DNA from: Deltaproteobacteria bacterium
GTDB taxonomy: Bacteria > Myxococcota_A > Polyangia > Polyangiales > Houyiibacteriaceae
NCBI GenBank assembly: GCA_017644045.1
Contig: JAEPMI010000004.1
Coordinates: 78,014-142,013 of the forward strand
DNA: 64,000 nucleotides
Reading direction: 5' to 3'
The notes below the pieces were generated by a model, which did not search any database, was not told the origin of the DNA, and saw nothing but the letters and a program-made list of their open reading frames with translations. The translations under genes and the position numbers were made by a program. This document shows, piece by piece, positions 26,839 to 36,788 of this stretch; positions within the stretch are counted from its first letter, which is position 1, and each line of letters starts with the position of its first letter.

Positions 26839-28359
26839 ATGGATATCCGTTTCGCGGCAGGTCACGCGTGGATCTACGGATCCGCGGGGTTGTACCGATG
26901 CGCCGGGCCCGGGGAGGAGAGCGTGCCCATCCTGGGGCGCGAGGTCCTCCAGCTGGGAGGAGAGGCGCGTCCCTGGCTGCTCGGGGTCAAACCCAGCGGG
27001 AGCGGGGGCTACCTGCTCGACGGCGAGGGTCGACTCCTGAGCTTCATGATCGGCAAGAAGGGCCCCGCTCGCTACGAGGTGGTCGAGCGCCGCACGTACG
27101 CCCTCGAGATCCTCGACGAGAAGCACTGGGCGCTGGCGACCCGCGAGTCGCGCAACGTGGTGGTTCGGACCGGGCTCCCCGGCGCGGAGAACGCGCGACT
27201 GAAGAGCCCGCGCACGGTGGACAAGACCCCGTGGCCCGACGGCCTGCTCTGGGACGACCCGGACGCGATCCCCTACACGCGCCGGAAGCGCTTCAGCGAG
27301 ACCCCCGACCGGCTCCGCATGCACGCGCGCGGCTCGGCGCTCGCGCTCGCGGACTCGGACGCCGGCGTGCTCGCGCGCTGGTCGGAAGGCAGCACCCACT
27401 GGGAGCTCGTGACCCGCGTGCCGATCCAGAAGGGCGCCACCCTCGAGGCGTGGCCACTCGGCGAGGGCCTCACGGCACACCTGGCGCTGAAGGACGGCGC
27501 AGTGCTGCTGCACCTCGACGGAGCGGGCGAGGTGCTGGCGCACCTGGAGGTCGACGCGATCCACGCAGCGGTCGCGGACGACTCGCACGTGTATCTGCTC
27601 GCCGGTGACGAGCTGCGCCGCTGGACGCCTGGTGGTGCGCTCGAGACACTCTTGAAGCACGAGTCGTTGTGCGAGCGCGGTGACGCGCCCCGGCTCCGGC
27701 TCGGGACCGGGGGTCGGCTGCTCTACGGGGCCGCCGACGAGGCGGTGTGGCTGCACGCGGAGGGCGGCGATTGGCGCGCGACGCCGATCGAGTCGCCGGA
27801 CGAGCCGCCGGAGGTGAAGGCGAAGCTGGCCAAGCCCAAGAAGCGTCGCCTGAAGGGCGAGCCGCGACTCCAGCTCGATGGGTCCGTCGACCCGCAGAGC
27901 TGGGAAGGCGACGTCGGCGAGCTCGCGCTCGAGGTGGCCGTCGTCAACATGGGCGGTCCCGCCGAAGGGCTCACCATCGAGATCGGCGGGCCGGCGCGCG
28001 GCAGCCTCTTCGAGACGGCACGGGTCAAGGTCGAGGGCGCGGGCTGGAAGGAACCGAAGACGCTCGAGCTGAAGGGGGGTCAGGCGTCGCTCGAGGCGAA
28101 GATCCCCGCGGGGGTGGAGGTTCCGGAGCCGCCGAAATCCATCGCGCGGAAGAAGTCCGACGCGAAGCAGTGGCGTTGGGATCAGATCCCCGACGACGCG
28201 CGGTTGCGGGTGACGCTCGAGGGTGAGGCGAAGAAGCGGGGTCAGGCGCTGCTCACGCTTCGCATCGGCCTCGCCGGTCACGGCCGCTCCGGTTCGGTGC
28301 TGCGCGGTCAGAGCCTCACCATCGGGCCGCCGAAGCCCAAGCCCGAAGCCGAGGGCTGA
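26839..28359 (+). CDS. Hypothetical protein, propeller-like N-terminal part
   Basis: A 506-residue cytoplasmic protein; no signal peptide or membrane helix. Residues 1-320 show a repeating strand pattern (HAWIYGSAGLYRC, ALEILDEKHWALAT, GSALALADSDAGVLARW, AAVADDSHVYLLAGDELRRW) that suggests a beta-propeller-like fold. A basic KPKKRRLKG linker leads to an Ig-like C-terminal domain (ALEVAVVNMGGPAEGLTIEIGGPARG). No family was recognised and no catalytic residues stand out. AGAGGGG precedes the ATG. Divergent from tamB and convergent, with a 3-bp gap, with the DUF1232 gene. Confidence 0.75.
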   Translation: MDIRFAAGHAWIYGSAGLYRCAGPGEESVPILGREVLQLGGEARPWLLGVKPSGSGGYLLDGEGRLLSFMIGKKGPARYEVVERRTYALEILDEKHWALATRESRNVVVRTGLPGAENARLKSPRTVDKTPWPDGLLWDDPDAIPYTRRKRFSETPDRLRMHARGSALALADSDAGVLARWSEGSTHWELVTRVPIQKGATLEAWPLGEGLTAHLALKDGAVLLHLDGAGEVLAHLEVDAIHAAVADDSHVYLLAGDELRRWTPGGALETLLKHESLCERGDAPRLRLGTGGRLLYGAADEAVWLHAEGGDWRATPIESPDEPPEVKAKLAKPKKRRLKGEPRLQLDGSVDPQSWEGDVGELALEVAVVNMGGPAEGLTIEIGGPARGSLFETARVKVEGAGWKEPKTLELKGGQASLEAKIPAGVEVPEPPKSIARKKSDAKQWRWDQIPDDARLRVTLEGEAKKRGQALLTLRIGLAGHGRSGSVLRGQSLTIGPPKPKPEAEG

Positions 28360-28362
28360 CGC

Positions 28363-28818
28363 TCAGGACGCCGCTTGGACGCTGCGCAGGTGATCGTCGA
28401 GGACGGAGACCACGTCGCTCGGCAGCACGCGCGCGAGCAAGTCGGTGCCGCCGTCGATGCTGCGAAAGTCCACGCCCTCGATGTGCTCGCGGAGCTCCTG
28501 CGCCGCGCGATGCAGGAGGTACACGTCGTCGAGCATGCCCACCAGCAAGCGGTCGTCGCGCGATGGGACCAGATCGTCCTCGAGCAGCAGGTAGCGCACC
28601 ACGTGCGAGAAGGTCGCGCGGGCGTGTGGCGGGACGCCCTCGGAGTAGATCGCTCCATCGAGCGCGCGTAGGAGCCCCGGCATGGCCTGGAGCGTCTGTC
28701 GCAGGTGGTCCGCGGTCTCTGGCTCGAGCTCGCGCTCGGCGACGTAGGCCTCGAGCTCGCCATCGGACTCGGCGATCGCCTCTCGGAGGCCGCGCTCGAG
28801 AAGACCGTTCAGTGCCAT
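28363..28818 (-). CDS. DUF1232 (YkvA-like) domain protein
   Basis: A 151-residue protein. The C-terminal half matches DUF1232: a helix with YLLLEDDLVPSRDD, then VGMLDDVYLLHRAAQEL, corresponding to the usual DxxPD...GxxDD pattern of this short helical domain. The N-terminal half is helical and Glu-rich. Members are small, partly membrane-associated proteins of unknown role. The ATG at 28818 was chosen because the frame upstream is antisense to the next gene. Confidence 0.75.
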   Translation of the reverse strand: MALNGLLERGLREAIAESDGELEAYVAERELEPETADHLRQTLQAMPGLLRALDGAIYSEGVPPHARATFSHVVRYLLLEDDLVPSRDDRLLVGMLDDVYLLHRAAQELREHIEGVDFRSIDGGTDLLARVLPSDVVSVLDDHLRSVQAAS

Positions 28819-28890
28819 GGCGCGAGCATAGACGAGGCGAGCGCTCCACGTCAGCGCCGACGGAACCCCTGGAGGGTGTAGGCTCCGCCG

Positions 28891-30060
28891 GTGCGGTTCT
28901 CGGTGCAGCGCTGGATCCCATGCGTTCCCGAGCTGGCGTTCGTGCTGGCGACCCACCCGAGCGCGATGAACCGCTGGTCGGAGGCGCGGATCGAAGCGGT
29001 CGATCCCGGCGAAGGTGGCCACGTGTCGAGCGTGGGGGCTACGCGCTTCGTCCATCTGCCGGACAGCCTGCTCAGCCGCGACACGCGCCTCGAGGAGGTC
29101 GTGGTCGAGAGCCGGCCGCCCCACCGGTTCGTCTACCGCGTGGTGGGCGGCGCACCGCTCTCCTGGCACGAGGGCGTCCAAGAGCTCACCCCTCGCGTCG
29201 ACCCGCGGGGAAGCGGAACGCCCGGCACCTGGTTGATCTGGCACGTGGATGCGCAGCTCGACGTGCCGGTGCCCGGGGCCGACACCCTCGTTCGACGCCA
29301 GCTCGAAGCTGGGCTGAGGCGGAGCCTCGAGGCGATGGTCACCGCTGCTCACGAGGGCGTGGACGCCGAGCCGCTCCCGCGCTGGACCCGTCCTCCCGAA
29401 GAGGACGAGCCCACTCTCCGTCGAGCCGCGGAGCGCGTGGAGGCCGAGCTGCGCGAGGCCCATCGGAGGCGGCGTGGTGACCCCCGAGCCGTGTTTGCCG
29501 GCTTCCTCGCCGAGCTGAGCGCCGAGTGGATGGCGATGGCCCGCCGCGGCGTCGCCCACTCAGGCTGGGTGCTCCGGCTCATCCCGCTGAGCGCGCGCTA
29601 CTACCTGGACGCGCTCCAGGGCGACGACGACGGATCGTGCGAAGGCCACTGGCGTGAGGCGTTCCGCAGCGCGGAGCGGTCCATGCGGACGCGCCCGTAC
29701 CTCGACGCGGTGCGCGATGCCCTCGGGAGCAGCCTGCGCGCCCACCTGGAGGAGGATCTCCCCCGGGTCCTGGCCACGACCTTCGCCGACCACTACGCAG
29801 GGCGATACGGTTTCGCCCGCTTCCGCGCGGACCATCGGGTCCTCGGGCGGACCTTCGGGCCCGCCGCCGAACGCTTCTTCGCCGAGTTCCCCCGGGACGC
29901 CTGGCCCTGGGGACAGCGGCTCGCCCGTCGAGCGATGCCCGCGTCCCTGCGATCGCGGCCCCTCGGGCGCCAGGACCGCTGGCTCCACCGCAGCCGCGGG
30001 CGCGCGTTCGACCGCGGCGAGCGGCTCGCGCGCCTGCTCGTGAGGGCCGTGCGGGCATGA
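28891..30060 (+). CDS. SRPBCC-like domain protein, function unknown
   Basis: A 389-residue protein starting at a GTG with GGAGG about 20 bases upstream. Residues 1-150 have a START/SRPBCC (polyketide-cyclase-like) pattern: FSVQRWIPCVPELAFVLATHP, then HRFVYRVVGGAPLSWHEG and GTWLIWHVDAQLDV. That fold binds hydrophobic ligands. Residues ~190-389 are helical and Arg-rich with YYLDALQGDDDGSCEGHWREAF and ATTFADHYAGRYGFARFRA; I do not recognise this part. Ligand and role are unknown. It precedes the membrane operon but is separated from it by 79 bp. Confidence 0.75.
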   Translation: MRFSVQRWIPCVPELAFVLATHPSAMNRWSEARIEAVDPGEGGHVSSVGATRFVHLPDSLLSRDTRLEEVVVESRPPHRFVYRVVGGAPLSWHEGVQELTPRVDPRGSGTPGTWLIWHVDAQLDVPVPGADTLVRRQLEAGLRRSLEAMVTAAHEGVDAEPLPRWTRPPEEDEPTLRRAAERVEAELREAHRRRRGDPRAVFAGFLAELSAEWMAMARRGVAHSGWVLRLIPLSARYYLDALQGDDDGSCEGHWREAFRSAERSMRTRPYLDAVRDALGSSLRAHLEEDLPRVLATTFADHYAGRYGFARFRADHRVLGRTFGPAAERFFAEFPRDAWPWGQRLARRAMPASLRSRPLGRQDRWLHRSRGRAFDRGERLARLLVRAVRA

Positions 30061-30139
30061 GCCTCCGATCGATGGTAGGTGGGCCGGGAGGTTGCGGGCC
30101 GTTTCGACGTACTATGCTCGCCGCGAGGCCCACGAGACG

Positions 30140-31264
30140 ATGAGCGACTATGGATACGGAGGCCCGGCCCCGACGGGTGCGGGCGGCTACGGCGGCCAGG
30201 GTGGCCAAGGCGGGGGAGGCGGCTACGGCGGCGCTGGTGGCGGCGGCTACGGCGGTCCCCCGCCCGGCGGCGGCTACGGCGGTCCGCCCGGCGGCGGCTA
30301 CGGCGGCCCTCCACAGCGAGGGGTGACCATCGGCGATCTGCTCGGCGAGTCGATGCGCGCGGTGGTGAACAACTTCGCCACCTTCGTGGTGGCCGCGCTG
30401 GTCTTCGCCATCCCGAGCAACCTCCTGAGCATGATCGGGAGCAAGCGCTTCACGGACAGCATGCTCGGCATCATCCCGATGACCCAGGAGGGCGTCACCG
30501 ATCCGGACGAGCTCTTCGGCTCGATCGACTTCACGGGGCTGATGATCTTCTGCATCGCCGCGCCCCTGGTCAGCCTGATCTGCAACAACCTCTGCCAGGG
30601 AACGCTGACCTACGCGTCCGTCGAGTCGGTCGCCGGCAACCGGGTCTCGCCCGGCGACGCGCTCGCCAAGGGCTTCCGCTCGGCACCATCGATCCTGGTC
30701 ATCGCGATCGTGCTCACGATCTTCTACTTCCTCGCGTGCCTGCCCGGCACCGTCGGCTGGGTGCTCTTGACGGCTGGCCTCGGGGCGGCGGGTGGCAGTG
30801 ACCCGGTGGGTCCCCTCTTCGCCGTCTGCTGTGGTTGCCCCGCGATGGTCATCATGATCATCGCGCCGATCGTCTGGATCATGATCCTCTTCTTCCTGGC
30901 CATCCCGGCCGCGGTCGCGGAGCAGTGCGGACCCATCGAGGCGATGCAGCGCAGCCTCCGGCTCACCAAGGGTCACCGGCTCAAGATCCTCGCGGGCCTC
31001 CTCGTGATCCTCGTCGTCTTCGTCGTCGTGGTCATCCTCGGGATGATCGTCACGGCGCCCTTCGGCGGCGGTCAGATCGATCCCTCGACCGGACAGATGC
31101 AAGGCATGAGCACCGGCGCGCTCATCATCGGGACCATCGTCGGCATCGGCCAGACCATGGTCTTGCTCACCATGCTCTCCTCCTTCGCCGGTGTGACCTA
31201 CGCGAAGATCCGAGGAGTGGACGAGGGAGTCGACGCGGCGTCGATCGCCAGCGTCTTCTCGTGA
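30140..31264 (+). CDS. Gly-rich multi-pass membrane protein
   Basis: A 374-residue protein. The first ~70 residues are a low-complexity Gly/Tyr/Pro tail of GGYGG and GGPPPGGG units. Then come about six hydrophobic segments, including AALVFAIPSNLLSMIG, ILVIAIVLTIFYFLACL, MVIMIIAPIVWIMILFFLAIP and ILAGLLVILVVFVVVVILG, and a QRSLRLTKGHRLKI amphipathic stretch as in DUF975-like and other YciC-like membrane proteins. The ATG at 30140 was chosen over in-frame GTG codons upstream because the Gly-rich tail begins there. It is 7 bp ahead of the DUF4129 gene and is probably the first gene of that operon. Confidence 0.8.
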   Translation: MSDYGYGGPAPTGAGGYGGQGGQGGGGGYGGAGGGGYGGPPPGGGYGGPPGGGYGGPPQRGVTIGDLLGESMRAVVNNFATFVVAALVFAIPSNLLSMIGSKRFTDSMLGIIPMTQEGVTDPDELFGSIDFTGLMIFCIAAPLVSLICNNLCQGTLTYASVESVAGNRVSPGDALAKGFRSAPSILVIAIVLTIFYFLACLPGTVGWVLLTAGLGAAGGSDPVGPLFAVCCGCPAMVIMIIAPIVWIMILFFLAIPAAVAEQCGPIEAMQRSLRLTKGHRLKILAGLLVILVVFVVVVILGMIVTAPFGGGQIDPSTGQMQGMSTGALIIGTIVGIGQTMVLLTMLSSFAGVTYAKIRGVDEGVDAASIASVFS

Positions 31265-31271
31265 GGCCTCG

Positions 31272-32078
31272 TTGAGCACCACCCTCCGTGGAGCTTGCCT
31301 GCTCGTCGTGCTCGCGTGCGCGACGGCCGTGGCGCAGCCGGCGGAGCCCCCGATGGATCCGCGGGACGCGGCGCAGCAGGTCCACACCGACAACGGCTAC
31401 CCGGACTCCGTCCGGGTGAGCAACGGCAGCGGCGGGCTCTCGAGCTTCCCGCCGAACCTCGGCGGGGGCGGCGGCGGCGATCGGCGCTCGCTGCAGCGCT
31501 CGGGTCGCACCGACCTCGACGACTACGACAGCCCCGACAACCGGCGCCCCGGCATGGAGAACGACCAGGGCTCCGGGTGGGAGCTCCCGAGCTTCGGAGG
31601 CATCGGCAACTTTGGCCAGTTCATCTCCTGGGGGCTGCTGATCATCGGCGGTGCCCTACTCCTCGCGCTGCTGGGCTACCTGCTCTACACGCTCTGGCCG
31701 CGAGGCGCGAAGGGCGCCCCGGACGACGAAGCCGGCGCCGCAGGCGAGCTCCTGGTCACCAAGGACGGGCTCCCCTTCCAGGCCGGCGACCCCGACGCGC
31801 TGGCGCGGGAGGGCCGCTACGCCGAGGCGATCCTGGCGCTCCTCGTCCAGTCGCTCCGCTCGGTGGGCTGGCGGCCGAGCATCGAGGGCAGCCTGACCGC
31901 GCGCGAGGTGCTCTGGTCGATCATTCACGGCGACGCGCGACGCACGCCCCTCGCCAAGGTCGTCGAGGGCGCCGAGCGCGTGCGCTTCGCCGGCGAGCCG
32001 GCGACTCGCGAGGCCTACGAGGCGCTCGTCCCGCATCGGGACGCGGTGCTCGCGGCGAGCCGGAAGGAGGCCGCGTGA
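31272..32078 (+). CDS. DUF4129 domain membrane protein
   Basis: A 268-residue protein from a TTG start, with a signal peptide (LLVVLACATAVAQ), a polar exported segment, one transmembrane helix (FISWGLLIIGGALLLALLGYLLYTLW) near residue 120 and a cytoplasmic C-terminal DUF4129 domain (YAEAILALLVQSLRSVGW, SLTAREVLWSI, FAGEPATREAYEAL). DUF4129 proteins occur in MoxR-DUF58 clusters as suspected scaffold or transglutaminase-associated parts. The stop overlaps the next gene as GTGA. Confidence 0.85.
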   Translation: MSTTLRGACLLVVLACATAVAQPAEPPMDPRDAAQQVHTDNGYPDSVRVSNGSGGLSSFPPNLGGGGGGDRRSLQRSGRTDLDDYDSPDNRRPGMENDQGSGWELPSFGGIGNFGQFISWGLLIIGGALLLALLGYLLYTLWPRGAKGAPDDEAGAAGELLVTKDGLPFQAGDPDALAREGRYAEAILALLVQSLRSVGWRPSIEGSLTAREVLWSIIHGDARRTPLAKVVEGAERVRFAGEPATREAYEALVPHRDAVLAASRKEAA

Positions 32079-33379
32079 GCCGGCGGCGGAAGAACCAACC
32101 GCTGATCGGCAAGTGGGGCCGCCGGGCGATCCTCACGCTGGCGTTCCTCTCGGTCGGCTCGGTCGTGGGCACGATGCTCTACGGCAGCCGCCTGGTGCCG
32201 CTCACGCCGACGCAGGCCGACAGCTTCGGCTACGGGCCGCTCGGGCATCACGCCTTCAGCGAGACGATGAAGCGACTCGGACTGCACGTCGTGCAGAGCC
32301 GAGGCGATCGCTTCGAGGGCCCGGCCTCTCCGATGCTCTTCATCGAGCCCGAAACCGAGGCGCGGGTGGAGGGTAAAGAGCGCACGCTCGCCGACGCGCT
32401 CGAGGCGCGCGCCGAGGATGCGAAGCCGACGATCGTGGTCCTGCCGAAGTGGAACCTCTTCGCGGGCGCGGCCGAGCCCTTCGTGAGCTCGACCTTCGAG
32501 CCCGTGAAGGAGACGCTCGCGGCCATCTTCGGTCGCGATGGAGCGATGACCACCACCAGCGTCAGGTTGGTGGAGGACACCGACGCGCTCGAGATGAGCG
32601 AGCTCTACGGCGTGCTCGGGACCTACATGGTCCAGGTACCGAACCTCCAGGTCATCACGGACGTGCCGCCGCTCGCGACGGTCCTGCTCGAGTCACCTCA
32701 CGGCGCGGTGGTGGTCGCCGCCGCCGACGGAACCGTGGTCGTCAGCGACCCGGACCTCATCCACAACTACAACTTCCACCGGGCCGACCACGCCGCCCTC
32801 TGGTGGACGCTCCTGGCCGACTACGAGTCGGACACGATCGTCATCGACGAGGTCTTCCACGGCCACGGCAAGACCCACTCGCTGAGCCGCGCGCTCGGCG
32901 AGTTCCCGGCGGTGCTGCTGGTCTCGCACCTCCTGCTGCTCCTCCTGCTCCTGGTGATCCTCGGCTCCAAGCGCTTCGGTCCCGCGCTGCCGCCCTTCGC
33001 GCATGGTCACGGCCCGCGCGAGGCGATCGAGGTCGCGGCCCACGTGCTCGCCGACGGTCAGCCGATCGGCCCGCTGGTGGAGGAATACGTCGCGCAGGTC
33101 CTCTTCGATCTGCACGAGCGGCTCGGCCTCCCGCAGAAGGGCTCGCTCGACGCCCGCGCGGCCGCCATCGACGAGGTCGCAGAGCATCGCCGCCAGGCCC
33201 CCGAGGCCATGAAGCTGCTGCGGGCCGCCCGAACCACCGGCGCGAAATCGAACGCCGAAGGCTGGCGCATCGCGCGCGCAGCCCACACCTACCGCCAGCG
33301 GCTCCTCGGCCGCCTCGGCAAGAGCGAAGGCGCGCATCGCGCCCTCAACGACCCACCGAAAGAAGAGAGAGCCGCATGA
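32075..33379 (+). CDS. DUF4350-like membrane protein
   Basis: A 434-residue protein with an N-terminal membrane anchor ([19 protein letters not shown]) and a second helix ([21 protein letters not shown]) near residue 290. Between them is a soluble exported domain like DUF4350: [32 protein letters not shown], and [22 protein letters not shown]. The cytoplasmic tail is helical. Its GTG overlaps the DUF4129 stop by 4 bp and its own stop overlaps the moxR start as ATGA, so translation is coupled through the three genes. Confidence 0.83.
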   Translation: MSRRRKNQPLIGKWGRRAILTLAFLSVGSVVGTMLYGSRLVPLTPTQADSFGYGPLGHHAFSETMKRLGLHVVQSRGDRFEGPASPMLFIEPETEARVEGKERTLADALEARAEDAKPTIVVLPKWNLFAGAAEPFVSSTFEPVKETLAAIFGRDGAMTTTSVRLVEDTDALEMSELYGVLGTYMVQVPNLQVITDVPPLATVLLESPHGAVVVAAADGTVVVSDPDLIHNYNFHRADHAALWWTLLADYESDTIVIDEVFHGHGKTHSLSRALGEFPAVLLVSHLLLLLLLLVILGSKRFGPALPPFAHGHGPREAIEVAAHVLADGQPIGPLVEEYVAQVLFDLHERLGLPQKGSLDARAAAIDEVAEHRRQAPEAMKLLRAARTTGAKSNAEGWRIARAAHTYRQRLLGRLGKSEGAHRALNDPPKEERAA

Positions 33380-34338
33380 GCATGGAGCCGCAGCGAGTCG
33401 CCGAGACCCTGGGCAAGCTGAGCCAGACGATCGGCGCGGTCGTGATGGGCTCGGAGGTCAACCTCCGCCACGCCTTCGTCGCCTTCATGGTGCGCGGACA
33501 CGTGCTGATGGAGGGTGTGCCCGGCACCGGCAAGACCTTCCTCGCGCGCTGCTTCGCGCGCTGTCTCGGCCTCGACATGCGGCGCGTGCAGTGCACGCCC
33601 GACCTGATGCCCGGCGACGTCATCGGCGCGAACGTCTTCGACTTCCGGACGCAGAGCTTCACGCTCACCAAGGGTCCCGTCTTCACCGAGTTCCTGCTCA
33701 CCGACGAGATCAACCGGACGCCGCCCAAGACCCAGTCGGCCCTGCTCGAGGCGATGCAGGAGCGTTCGGTGACCATCGACGGCGACACGCACCAGCTCAG
33801 CTCGCGCTTCATGGTCGTCGCGACCCAGAACCCGGTAGAGCACGAGGGCACCTACCCGCTCCCCGAGGCGCAGCTCGACCGCTTCCTCTTCAAGCTCGAG
33901 GTCGGCTATCCGGACGAGCACCAGGAGACCAACGCGGTCATCGCCCACTGCGCCAGCTCGGGCACGCCCGACCTGGAAGAGCTCGGCCTGCGCCCGATGC
34001 TCTCCGGCGCCGAGGTCGACGCGCTCCGCGAGGTCCCGAAGAGCATTCACCTCGACCCGATGATCGCGCGCTACTGCGTGCACCTCGCCCGCGCGACCCG
34101 GGAGCACCCGGCCCTCGCGGTCGGCCTCTCGCCGCGCGCGGCGACGATGCTCGCCGCCGCCGCGCGCGCCCACGCCGCCTGCGACGCGCGCAACTACGTG
34201 GTCCCCGACGACGTGAAGGCCCTCTTCCTCCCCGTCGCTCGCCACCGCGTGATCATCACCCCCGCCGCCGAGATGGAAGACCTCCGCGCAGAGTCCATCT
34301 GCCAACAGATCGCCGCACAGGTCCCAGCCCCCCGCTGA
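33376..34338 (+). CDS. MoxR family AAA+ ATPase
   Basis: A 320-residue AAA+ ATPase of usual MoxR length. Walker A is [12 protein letters not shown] (about residue 52), Walker B is FLLTDEINR, followed by [14 protein letters not shown], sensor 1 [24 protein letters not shown] and a C-terminal lid domain. MoxR proteins act as chaperone-like remodelers for the DUF58/VWA proteins encoded beside them. ATGA overlap with the upstream gene. The partner DUF58 gene starts 93 bp downstream after a C-rich intergenic repeat. Confidence 0.93.
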   Translation: MSMEPQRVAETLGKLSQTIGAVVMGSEVNLRHAFVAFMVRGHVLMEGVPGTGKTFLARCFARCLGLDMRRVQCTPDLMPGDVIGANVFDFRTQSFTLTKGPVFTEFLLTDEINRTPPKTQSALLEAMQERSVTIDGDTHQLSSRFMVVATQNPVEHEGTYPLPEAQLDRFLFKLEVGYPDEHQETNAVIAHCASSGTPDLEELGLRPMLSGAEVDALREVPKSIHLDPMIARYCVHLARATREHPALAVGLSPRAATMLAAAARAHAACDARNYVVPDDVKALFLPVARHRVIITPAAEMEDLRAESICQQIAAQVPAPR

Positions 34339-34371
34339 GCGAAGCGAAGCGCCCCACTGAGCGAAGCTCAG

Positions 34372-34407
34372 CCCTCACCCTCACCCTCGCCCTACCCCTC
34401 ACCCTTC
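34372..34407. repeat. C-rich intergenic repeat, single arm
   Basis: A 36-bp stretch of CCCTCACC-type units between moxR and the DUF58 gene. It is close to the reverse complement of 44151-44186, so it belongs to the same dispersed intergenic repeat family, here as a half element without the opposite arm. Confidence 0.6.
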
Positions 34408-34431
34408 TGCACCGACCTCACTGACGCCCCA

Positions 34432-35736
34432 ATGGTCCCCGCCCCCCGACTCATGATCCTCGCCGTCCTCGGCCTCGCGCTCGCCGCGTTGCCGGTGGTG
34501 TACGTGCCGGAGCTCTGGGTCGGCGTCGTCGGCCTGTGGGTGGTCCTCGGCTTCGGTGCCCTCATCGACGTCATCGTGCTCCTCGTCGCTCGCCCGAAGG
34601 TCGTCGCCGACGCGCCCGGCCACGTCGGCGTCGGCTCCGACGTCCGCATCGCCTTCGAGCTGACCACCAAGGTCTTCCCGCGGCTCCACGCCGTGATCCG
34701 ACCGGAGACCGAGGCGCCGCTCCGCGCGAGCCGCGACGCCCGCGTCCGCACTCGCAAGGGCACCGTGCGCGTCGAGGCTCCCTTCGAGGCGCCACGCCGC
34801 GGTGGTGCCGAGCTCAGCGGCGTCTGGACCCAGATCGACGGGCCCTTGCGCTTCTTCCGGCGCATCGACCGGCACGCCATCGACGCGCCCATCGCGATCG
34901 TGCCCAACGTCGAGCGGGTGCGGCAGCTCGCCCTCGCCCACTTCGGGCACCAGCCGCACGGCGGCGTCCACGTCACCCGCAAGCGCGGCGACGGAGGCGA
35001 GCTCGACAGCCTCGAGCAGTACGAGCCCGGCATGGACCTGCGGAAGGTCGACTGGAAGTCGTCCGCGCGGCACCAGCATCTTCAGGTCCGCCGCTTCCGC
35101 ATCGAGCAGAACCAGCGACTCATCCTCTGCACCGACACCGGCCGCCTCATGGCCGACGCCATCGACGGCCTCGAACGCCTGGACCACGCGATCCACGCGA
35201 TGCTCCTGCTCTCGCGCGTCGCGCTGAAGAACGGCGACCTGGTCGGCGTGCACGCCTACGGCGAGTCGCCCCGCGCCTGGGTCCCGCCCGGCGGCGGCAT
35301 GCGGCAGATGGCGCGCATCAAGCACGGGCTCGCCACGCTCGACGCGCGACCGGAGGAGACCAACCACGTCCTCGGCGTGCACCGGCTCGTCGCGCAGCTG
35401 AAGCGCCGGAGCCTGGTCGTGGTCTTCACCGAGTTCGCCGACGCGACCACGGCCGAGCTCATGGTCGAGCACCTCGGCCACCTCGCCCGAAAGCACCTGG
35501 TGATCTTCGTCGCGCTCGACGACCCTGCGATCGAAGAGCCGCTCGAGATCGTTCCTCGGGAGCCGTCCGAGCTCGCGGCCGCGTCGGTCGCCGGCGGCAT
35601 GCGGCAGGATCGGCAGCGCGTGCTGCGCCGGCTGTCCCGGATGGGCGTCGACGTGATCAGCGGCCCACCCGGGCCCGCCGCTCTCCAGCTGCTCGCGCGC
35701 TACGTCCACGTGAAGCGACGGGGGCTCATCGGATGA
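34432..35736 (+). CDS. DUF58 domain protein (VWA-like)
   Basis: A 434-residue protein with two N-terminal membrane helices (LAVLGLALAALPVVYV, VVGLWVVLGFGALIDVIVLLV). A beta domain follows, then the DUF58 signature ELDSLEQYEPGMDLRKVDWK with SARHQHLQVRRF, and a VWA-like fold (LILCTDTGR at strand 1, LVVVFTEFAD later) with an incomplete MIDAS. It is the standard partner of MoxR ATPases. The ATG at 34432 lacks a ribosome binding site; another in-frame ATG at 34453 would still keep both helices. The stop overlaps the next start as ATGA. Confidence 0.9.
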   Translation: MVPAPRLMILAVLGLALAALPVVYVPELWVGVVGLWVVLGFGALIDVIVLLVARPKVVADAPGHVGVGSDVRIAFELTTKVFPRLHAVIRPETEAPLRASRDARVRTRKGTVRVEAPFEAPRRGGAELSGVWTQIDGPLRFFRRIDRHAIDAPIAIVPNVERVRQLALAHFGHQPHGGVHVTRKRGDGGELDSLEQYEPGMDLRKVDWKSSARHQHLQVRRFRIEQNQRLILCTDTGRLMADAIDGLERLDHAIHAMLLLSRVALKNGDLVGVHAYGESPRAWVPPGGGMRQMARIKHGLATLDARPEETNHVLGVHRLVAQLKRRSLVVVFTEFADATTAELMVEHLGHLARKHLVIFVALDDPAIEEPLEIVPREPSELAAASVAGGMRQDRQRVLRRLSRMGVDVISGPPGPAALQLLARYVHVKRRGLIG

Positions 35737-36788
35737 AGGGCGCCCGCAGAGAGCTGCGCTCCGTCACGTTCCGGAAGGAGCGCGAGGCCCAGTGGCAGGA
35801 GCTCGACGCGCTCGTCGAGCGCGCGCTCAAGAAGGGCCTCGGCACCCTGAACGAAGCCGAGCTGCGCCGGCTCCCCGTGCTCTATCGCGCGGCGCTCGCG
35901 AGCCTGTCCGTGGCGCGCCGCACCGCCATGGACCGCGCGCTCGTCGACTACCTCGAGAGCCTGGCCGCGCGGGCCTTCCTCGCGGTCTACGGCTCCCGCA
36001 AGGGCACCCGCGGCGTCATCCGGCGCGCGCTCTTCGTGGAGTTCCCGCGCCGCGTCCGCGCGATGGCGCCGGAGATGGCGCTCTCGCTGGTGGTCACCGC
36101 CCTCGGCGCCGTGGTTGCGTGGTCGCTCATGGGCGTCGACGTCGGCTGGTACGACGCCTTTGTGAACCCGGCGCTCGCCGGCGGTCGCGACCCCCACGCC
36201 TCGACCGAGATGCTCCGCGGCGCGCTCTACGGCGAAGGCGGTCAGATGGAGGGCGGCATGCTCTCGATCTTCGCGAGCTCGCTCTTCGTGCACAACGCCG
36301 GCATCGGCATGATGTGCTTCGCGCTCGGCTTCGCGATCGGCATCCCGACGCTGCTCCTGCTCTTCACCAATGGCCTGATGCTCGGCGCCTTCCTGCGCCT
36401 CTACGCCGACCGCGGCCTGCTCTACGAGCTATGCGGCTGGCTCCTGCCGCACGGCATCCCGGAGATCGGCGCGATCATCCTCTGCGGCGCGGCCGGCCTG
36501 CACATGGGCCGCTCGATGCTGGTGCCCGGTCGCCGGACCGTGCCGCAGTCGATCGGCGACGCCGGTCGCCGCGCCTCGATGGTCGTGCTGGGATCCGTCG
36601 TGCTCTTCGCCATCGCCGGCCTCATCGAGGGCCTCTTCCGCCAGCTCGTGACCGACGACACGATCCGCTACGCCTTCGCGGGCTTCAACGCGATCTGGTT
36701 CTTCGGCTGGCTCCTGGTCGCTGGCCGCGAGCCGCGCCGACCGAAGCGGCCGGCGGCGCTGCCCACGGCGAAGGGGAGCGGCGCATGA
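35733..36788 (+). CDS. SpoIIM-like (stage II sporulation protein M) membrane protein
   Basis: A 351-residue protein with a soluble helical N-terminal part (residues 1-110) and about five membrane helices: MALSLVVTALGAVVAWSLMG, IGMMCFALGFAIGIPTLLLLF, a LPHGIPEIGAIILCGAAGLHMG segment typical of the SpoIIM/DUF95 family, and VVLGSVVLFAIAGLIEGLF. In Firmicutes SpoIIM helps peptidoglycan hydrolysis during engulfment, but in MoxR clusters the role is not known. It overlaps both neighbours by 4 bp (ATGA). Confidence 0.88.
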   Translation: MKGARRELRSVTFRKEREAQWQELDALVERALKKGLGTLNEAELRRLPVLYRAALASLSVARRTAMDRALVDYLESLAARAFLAVYGSRKGTRGVIRRALFVEFPRRVRAMAPEMALSLVVTALGAVVAWSLMGVDVGWYDAFVNPALAGGRDPHASTEMLRGALYGEGGQMEGGMLSIFASSLFVHNAGIGMMCFALGFAIGIPTLLLLFTNGLMLGAFLRLYADRGLLYELCGWLLPHGIPEIGAIILCGAAGLHMGRSMLVPGRRTVPQSIGDAGRRASMVVLGSVVLFAIAGLIEGLFRQLVTDDTIRYAFAGFNAIWFFGWLLVAGREPRRPKRPAALPTAKGSGA